Source of the DNA: Nostoc sp. CMAA1605
Lineage (GTDB): Bacteria > Cyanobacteriota > Cyanobacteriia > Cyanobacteriales > Nostocaceae
Direction: 5' to 3'
Assembly (NCBI RefSeq): GCF_021596505.1
Contig: NZ_PJIZ01000014.1
Coordinates: forward strand, 30,473 to 94,472
Length of the DNA stretch: 64,000 nt
In this document: piece after piece, positions 28,763 through 39,763 of the stretch
Position numbering within the stretch: the stretch's first letter is position 1
How the letters are laid out: every line of letters starts with the position of its first letter
Program-made: the position numbers and the translations under genes
Notes under the pieces: generated by a model
Seen by the model: the letters and a program-made list of their open reading frames with translations, nothing else
Databases searched by the model: none
What the model was told of the DNA's origin: nothing

Positions 28763-29136
28763 TTAGGGGTGCAGGGGTATAAGGGTGTAGGGGTGTAAGG
28801 GAGTAAGGGAAACAAATAAATTTTCACCCATACCCTATTCCCAATGCCCAATGCCCCATGCCCTATTCCCAATACCCCAAAAAATACGTATCCCAAAATA
28901 CAATTTACTTGATCAATCTATAGAATAATACTTAAAAAACAAATAATATTTAGAATTAAAGGTTTTTTGCCTCAAAATATGCTATTCCAAATAGCAAGTA
29001 CATTCTTTCTGATGAGCAGTTAAAATAGAACTAAATATTTCGTCAATTTAATTAGTCAATATTCAATATTTGACACTCAATTTCAAAAACTTTTTTAAAA
29101 CTTGATTAAAATCTGCTTTCTGCCAAACATCTTCCT

Positions 29137-30234
29137 ATGCAAGTCCAGTTGACAAATCGACAACAGCATATACTTTGGGCAACGGTGCGTCATTACATAG
29201 CTACAGCAGAACCGGTGGGGTCAAAAGCTTTGGTCGATGAGTATGACCTGGGCGTTAGTTCAGCCACCATTCGCAATGTTATGGGTATGCTAGAAAAATC
29301 TGGGTTACTCTACCAGCCACATACTTCCGCAGGTAGAGTGCCTTCTGACTCAGGTTATCGCATCTATGTTGACCAGTTCATTACCCCCTCTTTGCAAGAC
29401 GTTACGCGCACAGATGCCTTAGCCAAGAATGTCGAACTAGCTTTACAGCAGCGTCTCCAGTGGGAAGATTGGAGTATGGAAATCCTCCTACAAGGCGCAG
29501 CGCAGATTTTAGCCAGTTTGAGTGGGTGTATTAGCTTGATTACAATGCCGCAAACCAATACAGCTATTGTGCGACATCTGCAATTAATGCAGATCGAAAC
29601 CGGACGCATCATGCTGATTTTGGTGACGGATGGTTATGAAACCCATTCCAAATTGATGGACTTACCCCCAACCAGAAAAGAAACACAACCCGAAGCAGAA
29701 GTTATAGACAGAGAATTGCAGATTGTTTCTAACTTCCTCAACAGTCATTTGCGGGGGCAAAGTCTACTAGCAATTAGTAATTTAGACTGGAGTCAGTTAG
29801 ATCGGGAATTTCAACTTTATGGGGAATTTTTAAAGGATTCCGTGGCGGAATTGGCGCGACGTACAGTTGCACCAACCGCTACTCACATTATGGTGCGGGG
29901 TGTGGCGGAAGTTTTGCGCCAGCCGGAATTTTCCCAACTCCAACAAGTGCAGACTATTCTCCACCTCCTGGAAGAAGAACAGGAACAGCTTTGGCCGTTA
30001 ATCTTTGAAGAGCCAGAGGTAGAAGAAGCCACTAAATCCAAGGTAACAGTGCGAATTGGCGCAGAAAACCCCCTAGAACCGATTCGGAATTGTAGTTTGA
30101 TTTCTTCCACCTATCGGCGGGGTACAGTTCCTGTGGGGAGTGTGGGAGTTTTAGGCCCGACACGCTTAGACTATGAAAATGCGATCGCAGTTGTGGCGGC
30201 GGCGGCTGATTATCTCTCGGAAGCCTTCAGTTAA
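29137..30234 (+). CDS. hrcA: Heat-inducible transcription repressor
   Basis: [68 protein letters not shown]-terminal [11 protein letters not shown]. Confidence 0.95.
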   Translation: MQVQLTNRQQHILWATVRHYIATAEPVGSKALVDEYDLGVSSATIRNVMGMLEKSGLLYQPHTSAGRVPSDSGYRIYVDQFITPSLQDVTRTDALAKNVELALQQRLQWEDWSMEILLQGAAQILASLSGCISLITMPQTNTAIVRHLQLMQIETGRIMLILVTDGYETHSKLMDLPPTRKETQPEAEVIDRELQIVSNFLNSHLRGQSLLAISNLDWSQLDREFQLYGEFLKDSVAELARRTVAPTATHIMVRGVAEVLRQPEFSQLQQVQTILHLLEEEQEQLWPLIFEEPEVEEATKSKVTVRIGAENPLEPIRNCSLISSTYRRGTVPVGSVGVLGPTRLDYENAIAVVAAAADYLSEAFS

Positions 30235-30246
30235 TTAGATTAAATC

Positions 30247-30897
30247 ATGGTCAGAAAAATTGCCTTTGGGGTGCTGTGGTTAGGGTTCATCGTTTACGCT
30301 TTCGTCTTCGCGCCACCTGATAATCCCGATACTTTTGAGTTAATCAAAAACTTGTCTACTGGTCAATGGCAAGGTATAAACCCCCTAGTCATAGCGTTAT
30401 TCAACCTCATGGGCATTTGGCCTATGGTTTATAGTGCCGTTTTATTTGTGGACGGGAGAGGGCAAAAAATCGCCGCCTGGCCGTTTGCGGCTGCTTCTTT
30501 TGCTGTCGGTGCATTCGCGCTTTTACCCTATTTAGCATTACGAGAACCTCACCCTCAATTTACCGGACAGAAAGACGCTTTGATCAAAAGGTTAGATTCT
30601 CGTTTGACTGGTATTTTTCTCACCTTAACAGCAGCCATTCTAGTAGCCTATGGTTTAATTGCGGGTGACTGGAGTAATTTCCTTCAGCAATGGCAAACTA
30701 GCCGCTTTATTCATGTGATGAGCCTAGATTTTTGCCTACTTTCTCTATTATTTCCCACTCTCCTCAAAGATGATATGGCGCATCGTGGTTGGGAAAATCA
30801 GCAGTTTTTCTGGTTATTTACTGCGCTTCCCCTCTTTGGTGTGTTGATTTATCTTTGTGTGCGTCCACCTATTCTAGAAACAGTAACTCCGTTGTGA
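30247..30897 (+). CDS. Integral membrane protein, unknown function
   Basis: 216 aa, multiple TM segments; 12 bp after hrcA. Confidence 0.65.
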   Translation: MVRKIAFGVLWLGFIVYAFVFAPPDNPDTFELIKNLSTGQWQGINPLVIALFNLMGIWPMVYSAVLFVDGRGQKIAAWPFAAASFAVGAFALLPYLALREPHPQFTGQKDALIKRLDSRLTGIFLTLTAAILVAYGLIAGDWSNFLQQWQTSRFIHVMSLDFCLLSLLFPTLLKDDMAHRGWENQQFFWLFTALPLFGVLIYLCVRPPILETVTPL

Positions 30898-31030
30898 GTG
30901 CTGAGTGCTGAGTGCTGAGTGCTGTTAGCAGTAGTGCGGCGTTTAGCCGGTGCTGAGTAAGAAGTAAGATTCATTGCACCGACTGAATAACGACCATTGA
31001 CTAATGACTAATGACTAATGACTAATGACT
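30898..31030. repeat. STRR arrays (GAGTGCT; GACTAAT) with hairpin module 30923-30953
   Basis: gagtgctgagtgctgagtgctgttagcagtagtgcggcgtttagccggtgctgag. Confidence 0.85.
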
Positions 31031-31899
31031 AACTCTTGTTTCTCTGTAAAACACATAGCAACTCCCTTTTCGTAATAGGCAGCTTCATTAATAAAAATAG
31101 GGTAAACTGTCGATGTGCCTTCGTAGGCGATCGCTTGACCATCTAAAGTTAAAAATATTGGGTCGCCTGGGTTTAATGGCTCATAATCACGATACTGTAA
31201 TTGGGGGTGAATCATTGCTTGGATTTCACCGTATTCATTTCTGGGAAAATCTATAGAACCTATTAACTTATACAATGTAAGTTTATTTTTGATTTCCAGA
31301 GTTTCGCCCCGACTATATCTATCTAAATAATCTAAAATTTGATAAATTAGGTTTTCAGTATTTTGAAATAACTCAGCATTTAATACACCTTGAGCCACAG
31401 CACCCACTTCGACTACAAACCCCAAATTACAAAGGGAACGAAGAAAATCACTACCTGCTTCGGGTATGGTGTAACAAACCTTAACTAAAGGATTAATCGC
31501 ACTCAAATAAGCCGCTAATTGCAAAAGTAAAGGCTGCTGATTCCCTAAAATTACGCTCAAACCCATATTAGCAGTTGTACTATGTAAATCAATAACTAAA
31601 TCTGCTTTAGTTTGAGTGTCTTCTTTTAAAATTTTCGCTATATTTTTTGCTTGTATATCTTCATAAGTTGATAAGGTATTATCTTGTAAATCTTTAGCTA
31701 AAAAACAACGATTTAAATCTTTTTCTATATAGCGTCTAGTTGCAGCAAAGGCTTGAGGATTAGCTAATAAAGTCAAAATTTCAAAACTATAATTTTCTAT
31801 TAGTTGAGGATATTGAGTAAATTTATTTACTAAAAATGCACCCGTAAATTCATTTCCATGAGTTCCCCCAACAATAGCAACACGATTGATTTTATTCAT
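31015..31899 (-). CDS. Aspartoacylase/succinylglutamate desuccinylase family
   Basis: [47 protein letters not shown]. Confidence 0.9.
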   Translation of the reverse strand: MNKINRVAIVGGTHGNEFTGAFLVNKFTQYPQLIENYSFEILTLLANPQAFAATRRYIEKDLNRCFLAKDLQDNTLSTYEDIQAKNIAKILKEDTQTKADLVIDLHSTTANMGLSVILGNQQPLLLQLAAYLSAINPLVKVCYTIPEAGSDFLRSLCNLGFVVEVGAVAQGVLNAELFQNTENLIYQILDYLDRYSRGETLEIKNKLTLYKLIGSIDFPRNEYGEIQAMIHPQLQYRDYEPLNPGDPIFLTLDGQAIAYEGTSTVYPIFINEAAYYEKGVAMCFTEKQELVISH

Positions 31900-32065
31900 C
31901 CAAAATTCACCTAATTTAATTAGCCCAATTATTTATATACACTTATAGAAAACTCTGGAAACTGAGACAGTATAAAAAAGCTTCTCACCCCCACACCACT
32001 AATTCTAAGCGCGATCGCCGGGAAGATAATCTAAACTCAAAGGAAGACCATTTACAACTGCTGCC

Positions 32066-32506
32066 ATGTCTTCAACTTTAGACTCCTTACCGCCTGCGCT
32101 TGCTAAAATCGTCCAGCGTTTTCAACGGGTGACAGACCAAAAAAGACGCACCGAACAGCTAATCGCCTATGGTAACAAGCTAAAAGGTTTCCCTGAAGCC
32201 GAAAAATTACCAGAAAACAAAGTTCCTGGCTGTGTTTCGCAGGTTTACATCACCGCTACACTCCATGATGGTAAGGTGATGTTTCAGGCTGACTCTGATG
32301 CCTTCATCAGTAAAGGGATGGTTGGTCTTTTGATTGAAGGACTAAACGGCCTCACTCCCACAGAAATCTTACAACTCACACCAGATTTCATTCAAGAAAC
32401 TGGTTTAAACGTCAGCCTCACGCCTTCCCGTGCCAATGGATTTTACAACATATTTAAAACTATGCAAAAAAAGGCACTGGAATGTAAGCTAGACCTTCCT
32501 AGTTAG
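32066..32506 (+). CDS. sufE: SufE family Fe-S cluster assembly protein
   Basis: RTEQLIAYGNKLKGFPEAEKLPENKVPGCVSQVYI. Confidence 0.92.
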   Translation: MSSTLDSLPPALAKIVQRFQRVTDQKRRTEQLIAYGNKLKGFPEAEKLPENKVPGCVSQVYITATLHDGKVMFQADSDAFISKGMVGLLIEGLNGLTPTEILQLTPDFIQETGLNVSLTPSRANGFYNIFKTMQKKALECKLDLPS

Positions 32507-32683
32507 GGGTGTAGGGGTTTAGGGGTGTATAAGGGGTACAAGGGTGCAGGGGTGCAGGGGGAAATAATTTTGGAAATCGATAAAAAAGCTAAAAACCAAG
32601 CTTTTTTACTTTTACCTTTTGCCTTTTGCCTTTTACCTTTTACCTTTTACTTTTTGCCGTCATCAATACCAAACTTTAGTCAG

Positions 32684-33583
32684 ATGTCTACTAGTTTATT
32701 ATCAACCTATGAGCCTACTGGATTTGGTGGAGTAGTTCACGAATATCAATGGCAATGGGAAAATCAACCATTGCGAGTGGTTTATGAAACTCTCGGCAAT
32801 GGTTCACCTGTATTACTATTGCCTGCTTTTAGCAGTGTTTCTACTCGCCAGGAAATGGCTGATTTAGCTAGGCTACTTGCGCCTCAGTTTCAAGTAGTAG
32901 CTTTAGACTGGCCGGGATTTGGGGAATCTTCACGCCCTAATTTAGATTACCGACCAGAAATTTATCAGCAATTTCTCACAGATTTCGTTCAGGCTGTTTT
33001 TTCTACTCCCATTACTGTAATTGCGGCTGGCCACGCTGCTAGTTATGTGTTGCAATTAGCACAGCAACAACCTCATGCTTTTTCCAAGATTGTGTTAGTT
33101 GCACCTACTTGGCGTGGCCCTTTACCAACGATGGGAGCAAATCTACAGGTAGCTGGTGCAGTTAGGGGATTAGTGCGATCGCCTATTATCGGTCAAATCC
33201 TTTACTATCTCAATACCACACCCGCTTTCTTAAAATTTATGTACCGTCGCCATGTATTTGTCGATACAGCGAAACTCATCCCCAGCTTTATCGCCAAAAA
33301 ATGGCAAACTACCCAAAAACCAGGTGCGCGGTTTGCATCGGCGGCATTTGTCACAGGGAACATTGACGCAATAAACAATCAAGCCGATTTTCTCAACCTA
33401 GTACAGTCCTTATCTGTTCCCCTGATGGTAGTTATCGGCGAATCTAGTCCACCTAAATCACTCGCCCAAATGGAAACCGTCGCGGCACTTCCAGGAGTTA
33501 GAAGCGTTGTCCTTCCTGGTACTTTAGGAATGCACGAGGAATACTCAGCAGAGGTTTTTGAGGCTATTCAAAGTTTTCTGTGA
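32684..33583 (+). CDS. Alpha/beta hydrolase
   Basis: VVALDWPGFGESSRP, VIAAGHAASYVLQLA. The track ORF starts at 32525, but its first ~53 residues are repeat-derived; ATG at 32684 preferred. Confidence 0.82.
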   Translation: MSTSLLSTYEPTGFGGVVHEYQWQWENQPLRVVYETLGNGSPVLLLPAFSSVSTRQEMADLARLLAPQFQVVALDWPGFGESSRPNLDYRPEIYQQFLTDFVQAVFSTPITVIAAGHAASYVLQLAQQQPHAFSKIVLVAPTWRGPLPTMGANLQVAGAVRGLVRSPIIGQILYYLNTTPAFLKFMYRRHVFVDTAKLIPSFIAKKWQTTQKPGARFASAAFVTGNIDAINNQADFLNLVQSLSVPLMVVIGESSPPKSLAQMETVAALPGVRSVVLPGTLGMHEEYSAEVFEAIQSFL

Positions 33584-33604
33584 TTGGCTTCGCCTGAAAA
33601 TAAT

Positions 33605-33742
33605 AGTAGTGGCGTGGTCAGGCACAACCCAATATCTATGTTGGGTCAATACGGTTCAGTTAGTGAAATTTAAACATGATAGATACCCCGAAATTCACAC
33701 CCCGCCTGAAAGTAAGCGGCGTGGATTTCGGGGTATCTAAAT
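33605..33742. repeat. Inverted-repeat (MITE-like or hairpin) intergenic element
   Basis: tagataccccgaaattcac ... gtggatttcggggtatcta (19-bp imperfect arms), preceded by aacccaatatctatgttgggt. Confidence 0.6.
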
Positions 33743-33899
33743 ATGTGTAACTTCACATAAATTTGGTATAGTCCAGTTCTTTATTTTGTTCAGTAGTACG
33801 GTCTGTACTACCTGGTCTATCTTGGCGTTTCATCAAATCGAAAATGTGATCAGCAACTACAGCTTTAACAATCTTTTGCCTTTTACCTTTTGCCTTTTC

Positions 33900-34943
33900 C
33901 TAAGCCCAATCTTTAGGTTGAAGAAAAACTTCTGTCAGTTCTGCTTCCGGGCTTCCTGGTTCTGCTTGATAGCAATATTCCCAACGTGCTAGGGGTGGTA
34001 AGGACATGAGAATCGATTCTGTTCGTCCTTTGGTTTGTAGCCCGAATACTGTTCCTCGGTCGTAGACTAAATTAAACTCGACGTAACGACCACGGCGATA
34101 TAGTTGGAAATTACGCTGGCGATCGCCATATTCTGTTTCTTGTCGTCGTTCTACAATTGGTAAGTAAGCGGGTAAGAAAGCTTGACCACAGGACTGCACA
34201 AACGCAAAGATATCTTCCCAATTGCGTCTGATATTTCCCACTTTTTGGCTATAAATTGCGGCGGGACTATCTGTTTGTGTCCCGAAGTACAGCTTACCGC
34301 TAGCATCTTGATAATCGAAGAAAATACCGCCAATACCTCGCTGTTCTTGACGATGGCGTAAATAGAAGTATTCATCACACCAGCGTTTAAAAGTTGGATA
34401 ATATTCTGGATTATGAGTATCACAGGCTTTTTTCAGTGTTCGGTGAAAGTGAACGGCATCCTCAGCAAAGGCGTAGTATGGTGTTAAATCAGCCCCACCA
34501 CCAAACCACCAGATAGGGCCAGCCTCAAAATAGCGATAGTTAAGATGTACTGTGGGTACATAAGGATTGCGGGGATGCAATACCATTGATGTGCCGGTGG
34601 CAAAAAACTCATGTCCGGCTGCTTCTGGACGTTGCGCCACAATCGACGCTGGGAGACTATTTCCCCAAACTGCGGAAAAGTTCACTCCCCCCTGTTCAAA
34701 TACTCGCCCTTCTCGAATGACGCGGGTACGTCCTTCACCGCCCTCTTCTCTTTCCCAATAATCTTGATGAAAGCTGGCTTCTCCGTCAATTTGCTCTAAC
34801 CCTTGGCAAATCTCATCCTGTAAGTTCTGCATGAATTGTTGCACTCTTTCCCGTGAATCCTGGGGAATGCCGTTATTCAGTGATATTAGCCATGTGGTGT
34901 GATTTGCAGATTCTTGCAGAGAATTATCGGAATGACGCGCCAT
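33900..34943 (-). CDS. hemF: Oxygen-dependent coproporphyrinogen-III oxidase
   Basis: [83 protein letters not shown]. Confidence 0.97.
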   Translation of the reverse strand: MARHSDNSLQESANHTTWLISLNNGIPQDSRERVQQFMQNLQDEICQGLEQIDGEASFHQDYWEREEGGEGRTRVIREGRVFEQGGVNFSAVWGNSLPASIVAQRPEAAGHEFFATGTSMVLHPRNPYVPTVHLNYRYFEAGPIWWFGGGADLTPYYAFAEDAVHFHRTLKKACDTHNPEYYPTFKRWCDEYFYLRHRQEQRGIGGIFFDYQDASGKLYFGTQTDSPAAIYSQKVGNIRRNWEDIFAFVQSCGQAFLPAYLPIVERRQETEYGDRQRNFQLYRRGRYVEFNLVYDRGTVFGLQTKGRTESILMSLPPLARWEYCYQAEPGSPEAELTEVFLQPKDWA

Positions 34944-35195
34944 GTTAAAACCTCTAAACTTTGAGTAAGGGTAATTACTATACTTAATAACTCTATAGTT
35001 ATTGATTTATTTTTGATCGGAGTAGTTTCAAAACTTAATAAATTCTCCAAACCCTATATTTCAAAGCCTTTTATTCTCTGCTTTGGGTGGAGTGCTTCTG
35101 ACTTTGCTGAAGGAATGTAAAGAGGGCTAGCAAAAGAACTCCAATTATCATAACTTGATAGCTATGAAATTATTTACTTGATTACCGCATTACTT

Positions 35196-36251
35196 ATGGT
35201 TAACACCCTACCCAAACCAGGAATTAAAACTCCCAGCCAAGAAACTATACTCACGCCTCGGTTTTATACTACAGATTTTGAAACCGCCGCCAATTTGGAT
35301 TTATCTGCTCAAGAAACGGAATTACAGGCGATGTTGGCGGAAATGCGCGCAGACTACAACCGCCATCATTTTGTGCGGGATGAGGCGTTTGATAAGTCTT
35401 GGGAACACATTCAGGGTGAAGCCAAACAATCATTTATTGACTATTTGGAACGCTCATGTATTTCTGAGTTTTCCGGCTTCTTGCTGTTTAAGGAATTATC
35501 CCGTAAACTGAAAAACCGCAGTCCCTTGCTGGCGGAGATGTTTCAACTGATGGCGCGAGATGAAGCCCGTCACGCTGGTTTTCTCAACAAAGCAATGGGC
35601 GATTTTAAACTATCCTTAGATTTAGCCACGGTGACGAAAACCCGCACCTATACATTTTTTCCGATTGAATGGGTGTTATACACTGTTTACCTATCAGAAA
35701 AAATCGGCTATTGGCGTTACATCATTATCTACAGACATCTAGAAAAGCACCCGGAAAACCAGTTTTACCCCATCTTCCGTTACTTTGAGAGTTGGTGTCA
35801 GGATGAAAACCGCCACGGGGATATATTCAAAGCCCTGTTACGTTCACAACCGCAATTATGGAAAACCTGGAAAGCTAGGCTTTGGAGTCGCTTTTTTTTA
35901 CTGTCGGTGTTTGCTACCCACACGATGACTGTTCATGAACGGACTGGTTTTTACAAGTCCTTGGGACTAAACGCGACGGAATTTGACCGTCAAGTGGTGG
36001 AAAATACCAATGAAACAGCTGGACGAGCCTTTCCTGTGATGTTGAACACCGAACATCCCCAGTTTTTCCCTCGCTTACAACACTGTGCAGGTTATAACTT
36101 AAAGATTGCAGAGATTGAGCGCAGTTCTCAACCCAAATTGGTGAAGCTAATTCGCAAACTCCCCTTAATTGCAGCCATTATCTGGAATCTACTGTTAGTT
36201 TTCCTAATTAAACCCGTAGATACAGAGGCTTTGCGGGGAACTGTGCGTTAA
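35196..36251 (+). CDS. acsF: Mg-protoporphyrin IX monomethyl ester (oxidative) cyclase
   Basis: TPRFYTTDFETAANLDLS, MRADYNRHHFVRDEAF, ARDEARHAGFLNKAMGDF, CQDENRHGDIFKALLRSQP (diiron ligands). Confidence 0.96.
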   Translation: MVNTLPKPGIKTPSQETILTPRFYTTDFETAANLDLSAQETELQAMLAEMRADYNRHHFVRDEAFDKSWEHIQGEAKQSFIDYLERSCISEFSGFLLFKELSRKLKNRSPLLAEMFQLMARDEARHAGFLNKAMGDFKLSLDLATVTKTRTYTFFPIEWVLYTVYLSEKIGYWRYIIIYRHLEKHPENQFYPIFRYFESWCQDENRHGDIFKALLRSQPQLWKTWKARLWSRFFLLSVFATHTMTVHERTGFYKSLGLNATEFDRQVVENTNETAGRAFPVMLNTEHPQFFPRLQHCAGYNLKIAEIERSSQPKLVKLIRKLPLIAAIIWNLLLVFLIKPVDTEALRGTVR

Positions 36252-36524
36252 TTTTGAGCAGGCGATCGCTGATTGTGAGAGAATGGAGTGCGATCGCTTC
36301 ACCATCACCTTTATTCATACTTCTATACAAATATTTTGGAACAAAAAATTAATATACTAGTGTCTATTTTTATATCTGCTTCATAAGATAGAGGGAATAC
36401 GCAGTTTAATCCTCTTCAATGGGAAAACAAACTTTTTACTGACTATGTAAAATGACCCAAATAGCTGCATAATATTTTGCATAGCTACTGATGATTTTAA
36501 ATCATCTATTTAGGTAATAAACTT

Positions 36525-37364
36525 ATGCTAAGAACTCAACAAGCTCGGATTTTTACTGCTTTAATGCTAACTAGTATTTTATCTGTTAGTGGTGGCTTCA
36601 TTTTCATCAAAAATGCAACTGCTTTATCTGTGAGCTTATTAGCAGATAATACTCAAGAAATTGTCAAACAAAATTCAAAATCAACAGCTTTACCCAGTGC
36701 TGTAGCTAATGCAGTTTTGCGAGATATTAGCAGCAGAGAGGGAATTGCTATTAACAAACTCACAATTACTGACTATAGTCGTCAAACTTGGCGTAATGGT
36801 TGTTTAGAACTGCCCAAACCAGATGAATTTTGTACCCAAGCTTTAGTACCTGGTTGGTTAGTTGTGGTGAGTCGTGGTAGACAAAAATGGGTTTATCACA
36901 CCAATGATAATGGTTCTGTATTAAGATTAAAAGAAAATAATAACAATAGCACTCTGCGTCCTGTTCCCATTCCTGCTAACGAATTACCACCACCTTTAGA
37001 TAGAAATACAGTATTTAGAGAAATTTCTACTGGGGGTTTTGCTGGTAGGACTTACGAAACAGTTTTACTAAATGATGGGAGATTAATTCGGGTGCGAATT
37101 GGTGATGCTAATGATTCAGAAAGAAGTGTGAGGAGTGTTCCTGTAGAACAGTTAAGTCAGTTTCAAAGAGTCCTGAACCGCGAACAAAATGTATTTAGTA
37201 ATGTGAGTTATCCTGCGCCTAGTGGTGCGGCTGATTTTATTACTTACAAACTCACTAGCCGTAAAGGGACGGTACAATACAACGATATTTCTCGCAGTAA
37301 TTTACCGAATAATGTACAAACAGTAGTGCAAGCTTGGAGTCAGCTTGTTAACACAGCGAAGTAA
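36525..37364 (+). CDS. Exported hypothetical protein
   Basis: 279 aa with signal-like N-terminus; CLELPKPDEFCTQALVPGWLVVVSRG. Confidence 0.65.
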   Translation: MLRTQQARIFTALMLTSILSVSGGFIFIKNATALSVSLLADNTQEIVKQNSKSTALPSAVANAVLRDISSREGIAINKLTITDYSRQTWRNGCLELPKPDEFCTQALVPGWLVVVSRGRQKWVYHTNDNGSVLRLKENNNNSTLRPVPIPANELPPPLDRNTVFREISTGGFAGRTYETVLLNDGRLIRVRIGDANDSERSVRSVPVEQLSQFQRVLNREQNVFSNVSYPAPSGAADFITYKLTSRKGTVQYNDISRSNLPNNVQTVVQAWSQLVNTAK

Positions 37365-37508
37365 GGTAAAAGGTGAACCACTGCTTTGGGCGGCTTTGCC
37401 GACTTGTAGCAAGTGGTGAACCCGAAGGGTAAAAGGTAAAAGGTAAAGGGCATAAAGAGTGTTTAATTTTTTCTTTTGGTGGTTTTTGTCCTCTGCAACC
37501 CTGCTTTT

Positions 37509-38846
37509 TTACCTTTCCTCATGAGCTAATACTTTACTTTTTCCAGGGTTCATTAAACCATAGGGATCAACTAGTTCTTTAAACTTTAATTGTTCAGGAT
37601 CAATCACTTTTCTACCGCCATCTTCAATAATATAAGTGTGGGGATTAGCAATAAAAACTCCTTGGTCTTCGTGGTAGCGAATAATTTCATTGAGACGGGC
37701 TTCTGTGGTGTAGCGTACTAATTGTAAAGCGGCGGGAACTACTGCACCATTCATCCGAATAAATTCTAAGTGCATCATCACTTCATCACCAAAATGATGA
37801 TATAGATGCTCTACTAATTGCAGCCCTTTTTCTGGAGGAATGATACTTTGCAAATATGTAATGTTGGAATCGACATTACGGGCGTGTAGGGTGGTGTGAT
37901 TCCAGGTAAATTCAGCTAAATTTAAACCTTTACCTGCTTCTTGGGCAGGTTTTTGGTAAGTAATTTGTCCACCATATTGTTGTACTAAACCTGGTAATAA
38001 TTCCAAGCTGGGTTCTGCTACAAGTAGAAAAGCAGGATGAGTACCTTCAGGGATGTATGATTGCAGGGGATGGAAGTATTGGGGGATGGGTGATGCAAAG
38101 ATAGTAATTAACTTCTTCATTATACCATCAGCCTGGGCTAGACTTTGCCCAAACTTAGCGGCTGTCATGAAATCTGCAAAGGTGACAATTACCTCAGCCC
38201 AAGGATAAGCAGCCCCCAAGGGGATTTCGACTTCTGTAATAATGCCGTTAATACCCCAAGCATGATTGACCTTTTGGACATCATCGCCACGCAACTCAAT
38301 CACACGGGGTGCATCTTCTACAGTAACAACTTTTAATGCTAATAGATTACCGCGATCGCCTAATAATCCATACTGAATTGAACCTATACCCCCACTTCCC
38401 CCAGCCACAAAGCCAGCAATTGTCGCTGTACGGTAGGTAGAGGGAGACATCCGCATTTCCCAACCAATTTCTCGTGCTTTCTTATCTAAAGCCGCTAATT
38501 TCACCCCAGCCTCTACCCGTGCTACCCCTGGTTTCACCCACAGGATATTTTGCATTTTGGTCATGTCTAAAATCACACCACCATGCAGAGGTACACATTG
38601 CCCATAATTCCCTGTTCCCGCACCTCTAACGGTAATGGGGATACGGTATTTCGCACAGGCGGCTGCTACTTTAATTACTTCCTCCTCATTGGCGGGACGA
38701 ACCACAATATCCCCCACTTTCCCCGCTAGTTGGGGAACTAAGACTGGGCTAAAGGTGTGATAGTCTTGGGATAATTTAGCGACTTGCTGGGCATCGGTAA
38801 TAGTTTCAATGTTGTCGAGAGTATTTAAAAAACTATCAATTACCAT
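37509..38846 (-). CDS. FAD-binding (GlcD/PCMH-type) oxidoreductase
   Basis: KYRIPITVRGAGTGNYGQCVPLHGGVILDMTKMQNI, AGFVAGGSGGIGSIQYGLLGDRG. Confidence 0.88.
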   Translation of the reverse strand: MVIDSFLNTLDNIETITDAQQVAKLSQDYHTFSPVLVPQLAGKVGDIVVRPANEEEVIKVAAACAKYRIPITVRGAGTGNYGQCVPLHGGVILDMTKMQNILWVKPGVARVEAGVKLAALDKKAREIGWEMRMSPSTYRTATIAGFVAGGSGGIGSIQYGLLGDRGNLLALKVVTVEDAPRVIELRGDDVQKVNHAWGINGIITEVEIPLGAAYPWAEVIVTFADFMTAAKFGQSLAQADGIMKKLITIFASPIPQYFHPLQSYIPEGTHPAFLLVAEPSLELLPGLVQQYGGQITYQKPAQEAGKGLNLAEFTWNHTTLHARNVDSNITYLQSIIPPEKGLQLVEHLYHHFGDEVMMHLEFIRMNGAVVPAALQLVRYTTEARLNEIIRYHEDQGVFIANPHTYIIEDGGRKVIDPEQLKFKELVDPYGLMNPGKSKVLAHEER

Positions 38847-38905
38847 TATTTTTATATCCTTTTTTTCATACAGATGTACGCAAAGACACGGGTAGTCTTT
38901 GCGTT

Positions 38906-39763
38906 TTAATCACGGTTAATACTACTGTCATGCCACCTACTTAATATAAAGTCAGATAAGGCACTCAAGGCAGCGAAAATTAAAATACCTAAGCCTGTGG
39001 TGAGTAGTAGGGCAGCAAACATCCGAGGTATTTGCAGATTGTAGCTAGAAATTAAAATCCGGTAGGCGATACCAGACTTTGCACCACCAGTTCCAGCCAC
39101 AAATTCAGCCACAACCGCCCCAATTAACGCTAAACCACCGCTAATTTTCAACCCACCGAGAAAATAAGGCATAGCACTGGGTAGGCGCAGATAAATCAGG
39201 GTTTGCCATCGGGAGGCGTTGTAAAGTTGAAAGAGATTGAGTAAATTGGGGTCTACACTTTTTAAACCCAGAGTCGTGTTAGAAACTATCGGGAAAAAGG
39301 CGACTATCCAAGCACAAACAACAAGGGCGGCAAAGGTATTATTTTTAAACCACAGAATAATTAAGGGAGCGATCGCCACAATCGGTGTTGTCTGTAAAAT
39401 GACAGCATAGGGAAATAAACTGCGCTCAATCCATTTACTTTGAGTAAATAAAATCGCCGTTAATAACCCAGAAATTGCCGCCGCCATAAAAGCCGTTACC
39501 GTAATTTGCAGCGTAATTAATAATGAGGGAAATAGTTCACCCCAATCGGTAATTAATGTTTGGAAAACTAAAAAAGGACTAGGTAAAATATAAGGCGGTA
39601 ATTGTGTCACCCGCACCAATAAATCCCATAAAATTAGAGCGACAACACCGACTAATATGGGGGCAAAAATCTCCGCCAGGTTAGATTTAGAATATTTCTG
39701 TCTTGACCCAGAACTACGAAAAAATAACATATTTGGAATAATTAGCCTGTATTGGCGGTTCAA
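38906..39763 (-). CDS. ABC transporter permease (SsuC/TauC/ThiX-like)
   Basis: LPPYILPSPFLVFQTLI; FFPIVSNTTLGLKSVDPNLLNLFQLYNASRWQTLIYLRLPSAMPYFLGGLKIS. Confidence 0.9.
   Translation of the reverse strand: MNRQYRLIIPNMLFFRSSGSRQKYSKSNLAEIFAPILVGVVALILWDLLVRVTQLPPYILPSPFLVFQTLITDWGELFPSLLITLQITVTAFMAAAISGLLTAILFTQSKWIERSLFPYAVILQTTPIVAIAPLIILWFKNNTFAALVVCAWIVAFFPIVSNTTLGLKSVDPNLLNLFQLYNASRWQTLIYLRLPSAMPYFLGGLKISGGLALIGAVVAEFVAGTGGAKSGIAYRILISSYNLQIPRMFAALLLTTGLGILIFAALSALSDFILSRWHDSSINRD

Noticed and set aside
32525-32683. 53-aa N-terminal extension of the alpha/beta hydrolase (MYKGYKGAGVQGE...FAFCLLPFTFYFLP).
   Set aside because: Encoded by intergenic repeat sequence; the family-like start is ATG 32684.
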